NCBI GenBank assembly: GCA_037953745.1
Contig: JBAKBP010004290.1
Span: forward strand, 62,001 to 126,000
Direction: 5' to 3'
DNA: 64,000 nucleotides
Source of the DNA: Lithodes maja
Taxonomy: Eukaryota > Arthropoda > Malacostraca > Decapoda > Lithodidae
Within the stretch, counting starts at the first letter, position 1. Every line of letters starts with the position of its first letter. A program made the position numbers and the translations under genes. The notes under the pieces were generated by a model. The model was not told the DNA's origin, did no database searches, and saw only the letters and a program-made list of their open reading frames with translations. This document shows positions 21,820-31,437 of the stretch, one piece after another.

Positions 21820-21822
<3 letters not shown>

Positions 21823-21863
<41 letters not shown>

Positions 21864-21994
21864 ATTTGAAAAAAGGTGTTTGCTTGTCAAAATCATCTAG
21901 ATAAACGTTCTTCACTGTTGCCTTCAACAGACATACATGGAATACCAATAATTATTATGACTATAAACACCATATGAGGAGGAGTACCGGTACG
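21823..21994. other. TA microsatellite and short spacer
   Basis: (TA)n at about 21823-21861 abuts the 3' end of the Penelope-like copy. The remainder is unassigned. Confidence 0.6.
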
Positions 21995-22621
21995 TTAAAG
22001 AGGAGTTAGTCGTTTTTCTCCCTCGTGCTTAGTACCATTACCTTTGGGATTTTAAGACGTTCTTTCCATAAGTTTGGTGATTTTTAAGAACGTTTACCCC
22101 ATTTCATTGTCAATAATTATATAGACTGTTTGTGCCATTTAGGTGTCGATTGTTTTCCTGGTGAGTGATAGCGAGCCTGTAATTTTAGGAGGATAACAAC
22201 TAATAACTCATTTTAGTGACATTCACATATTATCTTAGATTTAGCCTTGCTATACAAAAATTGTCTAATCAATAATGCATATTTTTGGTGCCTTTAAAGA
22301 GAGTGTTAAACTCTCAAAAGGCTCAGCCGTCTTTATTTTAATATTCTATGTATAGCCTAACTGGCTAAATAATATAATATTCTATGTATAGCCTAACTGG
22401 CTAAATAATATAATATTCTATGTATAGCCTAACTGGCTAAATAATATAATATTCTATGTATAGCCTAACTGGCTAAATAATATAATTTGACTTGACTTGG
22501 CTTGAGGAAGCGGCCTACGGCCGGAACATTTTTTACCGAAAAATGTACAAATTTATCTTGAAAGGGGGTTTAGGGGGTGTTTACTTAAGCTTGATGGAGG
22601 TCTAACGATGAAACTATATAA
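21995..22621 (-). mobile_element. TTAAGGGG-family MITE, interrupted
   Basis: It starts TTAAAGAGGAGTTAG at 21995 and shows the reverse-complement family core to about 22195 ('gtgtcgattgttttcc', 'gatagcgagcctgtaatttt'). The core resumes at about 22502 ('ggaagcggcctacggccgg', 'aaatttatcttgaaaggggg', 'agcttgatggaggtctaac') and stops where another MITE begins at 22622. The interruption of about 300 bp holds a 36-bp tandem repeat. Confidence 0.8.
22343..22486. repeat. 36-bp tandem repeat, 4 copies
   Basis: Four identical 36-bp units start 'attctatgtatagcctaact'. Each contains the imperfect palindrome TAGCCTAACTGGCTA. The array lies in the DNA that interrupts the TTAAGGGG-family MITE. Confidence 0.95.
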
Positions 22622-22923
22622 TTAACTCCTTCAGACATATTATGTTCCAATAAGTCCGAGGAGGCGGGAGCCCCGGGATCATTGCCACTACACTCACAAC
22701 AACACTGCGGCCGTTAGAATTATCGGAGGTGGATGAGGTTGCCACCAACGGTTTTATCGTAAGGTAACTTATCGGACTTACTGAGCTCCATATGATGCTA
22801 GTGCGTCATATAACTTATTATAGAGGTATGGAGATAAGTCCATATGACGCGATCGCGTCATATGAGTTTTTGGTTCACTAGTCCATATGACGCGATCGCG
22901 TTATATATGTCTGGGGGAGTTAA
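22622..22923 (+). mobile_element. TTAACTCC-family MITE, copy A
   Basis: This 302-bp element has TTAA at both ends, with left terminus TTAACTCCTTCAGACAT and right terminus 'atgtctgggggagttaa'. It is almost identical to 63503-63814. Inside are palindromes built on CATATGACGCGATCGCG, one of them a perfect 24-bp palindrome at 22841-22864. There is no coding capacity. It is inserted in the end of the TTAAGGGG-family copy. Confidence 0.92.
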
Positions 22924-23318
22924 TAATGTATATATATTAATATGTATATATATTAATATGTATATATATTAATAAACAGACGCAAATTAAGCACTACCCA
23001 TCTTATTGACAACGTTTCACAGGTCATTATGTCCTACTCGCATCCGATACAGAGGTTTGCGTAATTATATGCAAGGAAATATTTAATGTCTATGCAAAAT
23101 AATAATACGGTACTAAATATATATATATACAGTATAATTATTAACAAATAATAATACGGTACTAAATAATATATACAGTATATTAACAAATAATAATACG
23201 GTAATATATATATATATATATATATATTAACAAATAGATACATAATAATAATTTGTCAACTTATCGGACTGTTTGCACATTACAAACTAACAAGACCAAA
23301 ACAGCAATAACAACAGCA
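22924..23318. repeat. AT-rich short tandem repeats
   Basis: Repeats of 'tatatattaatatgta' lie near 22927-22972. Three decayed units containing 'aataatacggta' plus 'ctaaatata' lie near 23098-23235. I see no gene. Confidence 0.7.
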
Positions 23319-23319
23319 T

Positions 23320-23390
<71 letters not shown>
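23319..23390. repeat. (CA)n microsatellite
   Basis: A CA run of about 70 bp with one CG interruption ('cacgcaca'). The long minus-strand frame across it is partly this repeat read as V/C. Confidence 0.95.
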
Positions 23391-23398
<8 letters not shown>

Positions 23399-23430
23399 TA
23401 CATTAATAGCAATCCAATAGTAGTACTTAC

Positions 23431-23500
23431 ACTTAACGTTGACCCTGGCCTGGATGACCTGAGCCCAGACCACCACCAAAATGACCCAAACAGTCAACAT
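23431..23500 (-). CDS. Candidate first coding exon with signal peptide (speculative)
   Basis: On the minus strand an ATG at 23500 in a reasonable context (CACCACATG) opens 23 codons with a hydrophobic core LTVWVILVVVWAQ followed by VIQA, like a secretory signal with a cleavage site, then RVNVK. Immediately after comes a good splice-donor match, GTAAGTACT (23430-23422). The frame is also open upstream for about 32 more codons. No downstream exon can be identified in this window, and the neighbourhood is repeats, so this may be chance. I do not recognise a protein family. Confidence 0.22.
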
Positions 23501-23619
23501 GTGGTGGTGGTGGCACTGATGAACTCCTCCTCCTGTGATGATGTCAACACTGGGCACCCCCCATGGCACCCGCATCATGATCACTCTTACGATCACTTTA
23601 ATTACGAGTTAATGTCAGG

Positions 23620-24545
23620 TATCAGTTTGTCAATGTCTTGCTGGTACTCTTCATCATTATAAATACCAACTACAAGGATTTTGAAGTATTAGTTCTTCCA
23701 TTTCTCTAACTCACACTTGAATTACTAGTTAATGTCAGGTATAAATTCGTCAATTTCTTTCTGGTACTCCTCATCCTTTTAAATACCGTACACACTGGAA
23801 AATATTTCTCGTTCTCTAATATATTTCTAGTATTCATTATCCTTTTAAATACCAACTATATGAAATTTGAAGTATTCGTTATTAATTTTCTTTCGAGTAC
23901 TCTTCATCCTTTTACGTACCCTCTCCAACATATGACGCGATGTTGAGCCTATTAGGTATACTTTAAAGCCTTTGTTACCATCAGGGGTATTTAGAAACCT
24001 TTAGTTTAGTTACTTCAACCTCTGTAGTTGTCTTTGAGTTAGCTGTGGGCAGAAAACTAATTTTGGAGAGGTAATTATAAGACCGAGATAATTGTATTTC
24101 TTATTGCTAATCTGGCAACTTCTGCGTCATATGTGCGTGAAAGGGTTAATTACAGTACCAACTATATGGAATGGGAAATATTAGTTGTTCTTTAATTTCT
24201 TACTGGTAATCTTCATCCTTTTAATTACCAACTACATGGATTTTGAATAATTTTGTCTTCAATTTTTCTAACTCACACTTTAATTACGAGATAATGTCAG
24301 GTATCAGTGTTTCAATTTCTTTCTAGTACACTTTATCTTTTAAATACCGTACACACTGGGCAATATTACTTGTTCTTTAATTTCTTTCTAGCACACTTTA
24401 TCTTTTAAATACCGTACACACTGGGAAATATTACTTGTTCTTTAATTTCTTTCTAGTATCGGTACTCATCATCCTTGTAATTCCCAAGTAAATGGAATGG
24501 GAAATATTACTAATCTTGTTCTTTAACTTCTTTCTGGTATTCGTC
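23620..24545. repeat. Decayed tandem repeat, period about 62-65 bp
   Basis: At least eight diverged units of the type 'tttctttctagtactcttca' followed by 'ccttttaaataccaactaca' and 'gaaatattacttgttc' are present. The array is old compared with others in the window and is interrupted by a MITE-like insertion at 23913-24149. Confidence 0.75.
23913..24149 (+). mobile_element. Small MITE-like insertion with TTAA end
   Basis: The inner borders form imperfect inverted repeats: left 'accctctccaacatatgacg' and the complement of the right end, 'aaccctttcacgcacatatg', then ACGC. The right border is TTAA (24146-24149). The left border would be TTAC. It interrupts the 62-65-bp tandem array at a 'ccttttaattacc'-type site. 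It resembles the TTAACTCC family only in the CATATGACGC motif. Confidence 0.5.
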
Positions 24546-24726
24546 ACACCACTATGCTATATTTGACTGATTTGGTCGTGCGAGGATTTGGATACACTTT
24601 TATGAAAATAAAAAATAAATCAATGTCCGTCAGCCAGTGGTAACAGCCCCCAATCAGTCTGGGCTAAGTTACTATAGCAGGTTGTATTTCAGCTTAGGGT
24701 AAATTGAATCTCTTTGGTGCTAATTT
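24546..24726. other. Unassigned spacer
   Basis: AT-rich DNA without a supported feature before the T-run of LINE-A. Confidence 0.4.
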
Positions 24727-27043
24727 TTTTTTTTTTTTTTTTTTCTATGTGATTGAGGGAGGCAAAAGGCATAACTGCCTATAGCGAGTGCCTCCCCCAT
24801 AGTTGAAAGAGTGACAGGGCCAAAATCAAGGGACGTTCGAGCCAAAATGCCTGGACACACGGAGTTTGAAGCAATTTAAGTCATAGGAAGAGGGAAAGAC
24901 TGATTCTGGGAGAGAGTTCCAGAGCTCAGCTGTTGAGTAGAAGAAAGTTTGAGAGTAACGTTTCACTCTTGGGTTGGAGAGTTGCACAGAGTAGGGGTGG
25001 GATTGAGTTGCAAGACGGGTACCACGTGCCCTACGTAAAGGAGGTGGTATGCACTGGGATAGCTCTGAGGAACACTGATTATTATAGTAGCGATAGAATA
25101 GCGAGAGAGATGCAACATTGCGGCGGAGAGAGAGAGATTGCAGAGAGTTGGTGAGTGGACGGGAGTTAATGATACGAAAGGCCTTCCTTTCAACTTTGTC
25201 TAGGAGAGCGGTGTGAGAGGAACCTCCCCACACATGTGAACAATACTCAATACAAGGGCGCACTATGCCCCTGTACAGAGCAAGAAGCTGTGCAGGGGAA
25301 AAGAACCCCCTAAGGCGGTTGAGCACACCCAGCTTCTGGGAGGCTGCCTTAGCAAGACTGGTAATATGGTCCTTCCAAATGAGAGCAGAAGAAAAAGAGA
25401 CACCAAGAATATTGAGAGAAGATGAAGGGTTGATTTTTGTATTGTTGAAGAATAAGGGATAGTCCGCTGGGAGATCCTGACGGGTAGATAGATGGAGAAA
25501 TTGGGTTTTGGAAGCATTAAAGTTAACAAGGTTTTCTCTGCCCCAATTGGAAATAGTATTTAGATCAGAATTTAAGAGTTCTATGGCTTCATTACGTTTG
25601 TCGTTGAGGGATTGCTGGCTGGGGCGTTCTGAAAAACTAATGGAGTAGTGCAAGGTTGAGTCGTCTGCGTATGAATGGATGGGAATTAAGGTACTGTTAA
25701 GGAGATCATTTATAAAAATTAGAAAGAGAATAGGAGATAGGACAGAGCCCTGAGGAACACCGGAGTTTATAGGGTGAGGAAGTGAACAATGGCCGTCCAC
25801 AACCGCGGCTATGGAACGGCCGGAAAGGAAATTAGAGACAAAGGCACAGATGGAGGGATAGAAACCGAAGGAGGGCAGTTTAGAAATTAAAGATTTATGC
25901 CAGACTCTATCGAAGGCTTTCGATATGTCTAGTGCAATAGAAAAAGTCTCACCGAAGTCCCGAAAGGAGGATGACCAAGAGTTAGTAAGATATGAAAGAA
26001 GATCACCAGTAGAGCGACCCTTAAGGAAGCCATACTGGCGATCTGAGAGCAGATTATGAGAAGAGAAATGCTTAAGAAATTTGGAAGCAAGAATAGTTTC
26101 AAAAACTTTAGAAAGACAAGAGATAAGAGCAATTGGACGATAGTTGGAGGGTTGAGAGCGGTCACCCTTCTTTGGGACAGGTTGAATGTGAGCAAACTTC
26201 CAGCATGAAGGGAAGACGTTAGAGGATAGACAGAGACGAAAGAGTTTGCCTCGGCAGGGAGTCAGCACGGAAGCACAGTTTTTGAGAACAACAGGAGGAA
26301 CACCGTCCGGACCGTACGCCTTATTAGTGTTAAGCCCAGAGAGGGTAGAAAGTACATCTTTAGAAGAGATTAGGATATTAGGCATAAGTAAGAGAGAGGA
26401 GGGCGGAGAGGGAGGAATAGCACCGGAATCATCCAAGGTGGAGTTTCTAGCAAAAGTTTGAGCGAAGAGTTTAGCTTTGTCAGAGGAAGAAGTGATGGTC
26501 GAGCCATCAGAGTGGGAAAGGGGAGGGAAAGACGAGGAAGAGAAATTGTTGGAGAGGTTTTTGGCTAGATGCCAGAAAGCTTGGGAAGAGCTAGAGTTGG
26601 ATAGTTCAGTGCATTTATTATTGATGAAAGAGTATTTGGCAAGTCGAAGAACAGATTTGGCTTGATTCCGGGCAGAAACATATGAAGAATGAGAGTCTTG
26701 AGTTTTAAGGCGTCGGTACCGTTTGAATGCTTCCTCCTTATTGCGGACAGCAGTAGAACAGGCGTGAGTAAACCAAGATTTTTTAGCATTAGTCTGAGAG
26801 AAAGAGAATGGAATGTATGCTTCCATGCCCGATAGGATTACCTCGGTAATGCGTTCAGCACTCTCCGAGGGTCCTCGGCCATGGAAGCAGAAATCATTCC
26901 ATGGGAAATCAAAGAAGTACTGCCGAAGACCCTCCCAGTCGGCAGCGCCAAAGTGCCACAAGCGCCGCCGGCTAGGAGGATCGGGTGGCTGTACTGGAGA
27001 GATAGGACAGGTGACAGAGATAAGTTTATGGTCGGAGGAGCCC
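24727..27043 (-). mobile_element. LINE-A (Jockey/I-like), 5'-truncated, RT open
   Basis: A T-run (24727-24744) marks the poly(A) tail. A 3' UTR of about 80 bp precedes an open frame to the 5' break at 27043. The element starts at the very end of the endonuclease ('SSDHKLIS'), so the endonuclease is missing. No target duplication is obvious. Related pieces are at 441, 5540, 6774 and 52443. Confidence 0.93.
24826..27043 (-). CDS. LINE-A reverse transcriptase (partial ORF2)
   Basis: About 739 codons are open from the break at 27043 to a stop at 24826. There is no ATG at the break, so the start belongs to the missing endonuclease part. RT motifs in order are 'KAYGPDGVPPVVLKN', 'NYRPIALISCLSKVFE', 'QYGFLKGRSTGDLL', 'ALDISKAFDRVWHKSL' (first catalytic Asp), 'NSGVPQGSVLSPILF' and 'SYADDSTLHYS' (catalytic Asp pair). 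The thumb and 'AELWNSLPESVF' follow. There is no RNase H domain. It makes cDNA by target-primed reverse transcription. All catalytic residues I can see are present, but without endonuclease it is not autonomous. It is Jockey/I-superfamily; the exact clade is unresolved. Confidence 0.9.
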
Positions 27044-27289
27044 TATAATTACTGGAAAAATATGAATATACTACGTCTTTGTATCCAAAAAATGCCAAGT
27101 TTGAATAATTGACAATATAATTCACCATAATATCTCCGTAGAACATGGCAGTTTACCCTCAGCTGAAAATACACAGAGTATAGTGTTTAGTATGTATTAT
27201 ATTCCAGACCCAGGTATTCCAACCAGTTGATCGAGATGTTTTGCTTGCTTCAGTCATTTATATCATTAATACGCTATTAACTAAAGGCC
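27044..27289. other. Unassigned AT-rich DNA
   Basis: No ORF or repeat is supported in this stretch. Confidence 0.45.
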
Positions 27290-27525
27290 AACGCAATTGC
27301 CCACTTGCAACTTTCAGGCTAAAAGGAAGTTGGAGCCGTACATATCGATATTAAACAGAAATGCTATAATAATGTAGGTTTCTGATTGATAAAAAGTATG
27401 TTGAATAAATGTTTGTGTATTTATAAATGCACTATAACCGTATTTTAACAGGCAATTCTGCTAAATATCGATGTCTAGAACTCCAACTTCCTTGTAGAAC
27501 GAAACTTGCAAGTGATCAATTGCAG
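27290..27525. repeat. Imperfect inverted repeat, arms about 62 bp
   Basis: The left arm (about 27292-27355, with 'cacttgcaactttcaggc' and 'aaggaagttggag') is the reverse complement, with mismatches, of 27463-27525 ('ctccaacttccttg', 'gaaacttgcaagtg'). The arms are separated by about 107 bp. Both arms start near CAATTG. It could be a small MITE with long terminal inverted repeats or a hairpin locus. No coding is seen. Confidence 0.75.
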
Positions 27526-27681
27526 TTCTACACGTTGAACATATTTAGAAACAATTCGTTCGCTACATTTCCTACGGTGTTCAATTGTTAATGTACAACA
27601 GGTGAACATTAGTTGATGGCCAGCGGAGTCACCACGGAATGCCACAGCCAGTCTGTAACAGAGGGAGAACAATGGGTTAAA
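27526..27681. other. Unassigned spacer
   Basis: Nothing recognisable lies between the inverted repeat and the next MITE. Confidence 0.4.
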
Positions 27682-28048
27682 TTAAGGGGATAGGGTTTAT
27701 AGTTTTGGACGGTTTATTGATTTAGTTATTGTGTTTTAATTTCCTTGTTAGACCTCCATCAAGCTTAAAAAAACACCCCCTAGAACCCCTTTCAAGATAT
27801 ATTTGTACATTTTTGGGTAAAAAAAAAATGTCCCGGCCAAAGGCCGATACCTCCTAAAAGGCTCGCTATCGCTCGTCATGAACAAAATCGACACCTAAAT
27901 GGCACGAAAGGTCCTAATATTGACAAAGAAATTGAGTGAAGGGTCCTAAAATCGTAAAACTAATAGGGCGAACGTCTTATAATCTCAAAACAAATGAGGC
28001 TAAGCATGAGGGAGAAGGGGGTCTAAAAAAGCGTCCCATCTCCCCTTA
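27682..28048 (+). mobile_element. TTAAGGGG-family MITE, complete copy
   Basis: It starts TTAAGGGGATAGGG and ends 'gcgtcccatctcccctta' with the family core between ('cctccatcaagctt', 'ggctcgctatcgctcg', 'tcgacacctaaatggcacga'). About 367 bp, no ORF. Confidence 0.88.
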
Positions 28049-28227
28049 CTGTGCAATCGTTATGTGGCTAGGCAAGATCAATACCTCTCTCGGAAGTATA
28101 TAATGAAATAACTCTGTAAAACTGCAGTACGGTACAAAACTTTGCATTTTACTAAGGTGTATTCAAGCTAACCCTGGCAAAAATTACAAAGGAATACAAA
28201 GGAAGGCAAGCAACAACAGATCTTAAG
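28049..28227. other. Unassigned spacer
   Basis: No feature is supported here. Confidence 0.4.
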
Positions 28228-28330
28228 GTCCATTTTTCTACCGAAAAGTGTACACATTTATCTTGAAAGGGGTCTAGGGGGTGTAATTTTAAGCTTGTTA
28301 GAGGTCTAGGAAACAAACTAAAAACCTTAC
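28228..28330 (-). mobile_element. TTAAGGGG-family MITE fragment
   Basis: Partial reverse-orientation copy: 'tctaccgaaaagtgtacac', 'tttatcttgaaaggggtcta', 'aagcttgttagaggtctagg'. It lies at the 3' end of the CR1-like LINE and lacks both MITE termini. Confidence 0.75.
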
Positions 28331-28429
28331 TAGTCCACAACCATCAACAGTCTGAAGGGCTTCAGCTCCAGAAAGACTGTGGTCAGAAAACAAAATTATA
28401 ATACTATGTATGATACTGAAACGGTCACA

Positions 28430-28487
28430 TTACTTGGCCACAAACGCAGTCAGTCGGGGGTTCATGGCAAGATATTTGTCAAGGCGA
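28430..28487 (-). pseudogene. CR1-like LINE, extreme C-terminus
   Basis: The minus strand reads TFIYRLDKYLAMNPRL and TAFVAK followed by TAA. The 'LDKYL' ending is characteristic of CR1-like ORF2 proteins. It directly abuts the 38-bp minisatellite. Confidence 0.75.
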
Positions 28488-30084
28488 TATATAAATGTTT
28501 GGACTGTATGGCACTCTGCAACACTTATATAAATGTTTGGACTGTATGGCACTCTGCAACACTTATATAAATGTTTGGACTGTATGGCACTCTGCAACAC
28601 TTATATAAATGTTTGGACTGTATGGCACTCTGCAACACTTATATAAATGTTTGGACTGTATGGCACTCTGCAACACTTATATAAATGTTTGGACTGTATG
28701 GCACTCTGCAACACTTATATAAATGTTTGGACTGTATGGCACTCTGCAACACTGATATAAATGTTTGGACTGTATGGCACTCTGCAACACTTATATAAAT
28801 GTTTGGACTGTATGGCACTCTGCAACACTTATATAAATGTTAGGACTGTATGGCACTCTGCAACACTTATATAAATGTTTGGACTGTATGGCACTCTGCA
28901 ACACTTATATAAATGTTTGGACTGTATGGCACTCTGCAACACTTATATAAATGTTTGGACAGTATGGCACTCTGCAACACTTATATAAATGTTTGGACTG
29001 TATGGCACTCTGCAACACTTATATAAATGTTTGGACTGTATGGCACTCTGCAACACTTATATAAATGTTTGGACTGTATGGCACTCTGCAACACTTATAT
29101 AAATGTTTGGACTGTATGGCACTCTGCAACACTTATATAAATGTTTGGACTGTATGGCACTCTGCAACACTTATATAAATGTTTGGACTGTATGGCACTC
29201 TGCAACACTTATATAAATGTTTGGACTGTATGGCACTCTGCAACACGTATATAAATGTTTGGACTGTATGGCACTCTGCAACACTTATATAAATGTTTGG
29301 ACTGTATGGCACTCTGCAACACTTATATAAATGTTTGGACTGTATGTCACTCTGCAACACTTATATAAATGTTTGGACTGTATGGCACTCTGCAACACTT
29401 ATATAAATGTTTGGACTGTATGGCACTCTGCAACACTTATATAAATGTTTGGACTGTATGGCACTCTGCAACACTTATATAAATGTTTGGACTGTATGGC
29501 ACTCTGCAACACTTATATAAATGTTTGGACTGTATGGCACTCTGCAACACTTTTATAAATGTTTGGACTGTATGGCACTCTGCAACACTTTTATAAATGT
29601 TTGGACTGTATGGCACTCTGCAACACTTTTATAAATGTTTGGACTGTATGGCACTCTGCAACACTTTTATAAATGTTTGGACTGTATGGCACTCTGCAAC
29701 ACTTTTATAAATGTTTGGACTGTATGGCACTCTGCAACACTTTTATAAATGTTTGGACTGTGGCACTCTGCAACACTTATATAAATGTTTGGACTGTATG
29801 GCACTCTGCAACACTTTTATAAATGTTTGGATTGTATGGCACTCTGCAACACCTTTATAAATGTTTGGACTGTATGACACTCTGCAACACTTTTATAAAT
29901 GTTTGGACTGTATGGCACTCTGCAACACTTTTATAAATGTTTGGACTGTATGGCACTCTGCAACACTTTTATAAATGGTTGGACTGTATGGCACTCTGCA
30001 ACACTTTTATAAATGTTTGGACTGTATGGCACTCTGCAACACTTTTATAAATGTTTGGACTGTATGGCACTCTGCAACACTTTT
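28488..30084. repeat. 38-bp minisatellite, about 42 copies, derived from LINE codons
   Basis: The unit contains 'aaatgtttggactgtatggc' and 'actctgcaacact' and has a 38-bp period. On the minus strand the unit equals the CR1 coding stretch for SVAECHTVQTFIK, and the array is flanked on both sides by the LINE frame it came from. Two subtypes are spatially sorted: units with 'ttatataaatg' fill about 28488-29540 and units with 'ttttataaatg' dominate 29541-30084. The former creates an in-frame TAA; the latter, nearer the intact LINE side, does not. Confidence 0.95.
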
Positions 30085-30862
30085 AGGCAATTTGTTCCAT
30101 AAGTTGACCACTCTGTTGAAAATGAGGTGCTTCACTTCATGTGAATTAAATGCCTTTCCGACAATTTTGTAGCCATTATTTCTTGTGTAATATGAGTTAT
30201 CTAGTGTGAAATACTTATTGGCATGGCCTTTGATAATTTAAAAACAAAACTTGGATTAGCTTCCCTCTTATTCTGCGTGTTTTCAAGGTAAATAGGTTTA
30301 ACTTTTGTTTGTCGTTCCTCATAGGTATATTTCTTAGTCGAGGAATAATTTTAGTTAATCTCCGTTGTACTCTCTCTAGTTTATCAATGTAATTTACATA
30401 GTATGGCGTCCAAAACTGGACACAATATTCTAAATGCGGACGAACCACTGAATTATATAAAGTGAGTATAACGTTTTCGGATTTGTATTCAAAAGATCTC
30501 CCCATGAAGCCAATAATTCTATTTGCTTTTTTAACAACTTCAGCGACTTATTGAGCAGGTTTTAATTAACTTGGTATAGTTACTCCAAGATCCGTTTCTT
30601 TATTTACGTTCCTTAGTTGAATTCCGTTAATCGAATAGTTTGCGCTTTAATTTTTACTGCCGATGTGGAGCACTTTGCACTCAACTATAATGAAATTCGT
30701 CTGCCATGTCTGAGTCCAGTTCAGGTTAGTAGCTTGTCTAGATCATTCTGAATCTCTTGTATTTACGATGGCGAGTTTACTTTGTTTGCAATGTTTGTGT
30801 CATCAGCGAATTTGGAGATTCTGCTTGATAGCCCATCATCAACATCATTAATATAATCTAGT
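30085..30862 (-). pseudogene. CR1-like LINE RT C-terminal half
   Basis: It carries 'YINDVDDG' and FADDT (palm, catalytic Asp pair, near 30800-30856), a decayed thumb with stops, then a cleaner frame at 30215-30505 with 'LYNSVVRPHLEYCVQFW', 'KLERVQRRLTKIIPRLRN' and 'LNLFTLKTRRIRGKLIQV', and 'RVVNLWNKLPKSVAECHTVQ' just before the array. Several in-frame stops are present. It is not functional. Confidence 0.82.
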
Positions 30863-30865
30863 TTT

Positions 30866-30973
30866 ATTTATTTCACTCCAACACCAAACAACTCCCAATG
30901 AAATTAACAAAAGCATGTGATCCACCGGGATTCGAACCTGGGTTGTCACACACACATTTTAAACACTCTAACC
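30866..30973 (-). repeat. tRNA-derived SINE, 3' part (interrupted)
   Basis: The minus strand shows B-box 'GGTTCGAATCC' and the body 'ggatcacatgctttt', 'ttaatttcattgggagtt'. The same family occurs at 56790-56907. The tRNA-like 5' end is cut at 'ctctaacc' by the hAT insertion and continues at 37507-37521. Confidence 0.8.
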
Positions 30974-31437
30974 CAGGGGTGTCAAACATGCGGCCCCCCT
31001 CCCTCTAGCAAGCGGACCGCGAACCAGTTTGGTCAAGTAGTGTCAAATATTGTATATTCTTCCAGGCATAATAATTATTTCTTAAATATATTATATGTTG
31101 GTACTATATTAACTTAAGTTCTAATTCTAGGAAGTATTTGTGAGAGTACGAAGCTTAAAGTATAATTATTAAATACAATTTCACCCTTAGACATTCTTCT
31201 TAAGCTGAAATAAATCGTCATCAAGTTTATGATATGCTCAATTCGGTGCCAGTGGGATGGTTCTTGCAGTCATGCTCAGTATGTGGCCCAAGACTACGGG
31301 GATAAAACACAACTAGTTCGACAGGCGCCACAGTTGCCGTAAATTCATATGTAAACAATATATTTGTATGTGCTTTGAATACTTTCTGAAATTGTTAAAT
31401 CTGGATAATATGAAGCATTTATGTTAATTTATATTAC
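30974..31437. other. Left unique arm of the hAT element
   Basis: 464 bp between the left terminus and the satellite, with no ORF of note. It contains 'atgcggcccccc' next to the terminus, a subterminal motif repeated in the same orientation near the right end ('atgcggccctac'). Confidence 0.6.

Larger units (their letters stand above)
20437..21822 (+). mobile_element. Penelope-like element copy 2 (plus), 5'-truncated
   Basis: This copy starts inside the RT thumb region ('PFLDILV', then 'TTVYIKPTNTGQCLN') and runs through a linker ('FYRNYMSS') to a GIY-YIG endonuclease near 20964-21190. Frame breaks occur at C-runs near 20746 and 21300, so no single frame spans it. The 3' part has the hammerhead-like motif (21590-21625), MNFAHLLHLLPATQ (21668) and then TA repeats at 21823. 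With copy 1 it forms a head-to-head inverted pair meeting at about 20437. Confidence 0.88.

Noticed and set aside
23261..23596. Cys/Val repeat protein over the CA run
   Set aside because: Most of the frame is a microsatellite. Only the short signal-peptide-like piece was kept as a weak candidate.
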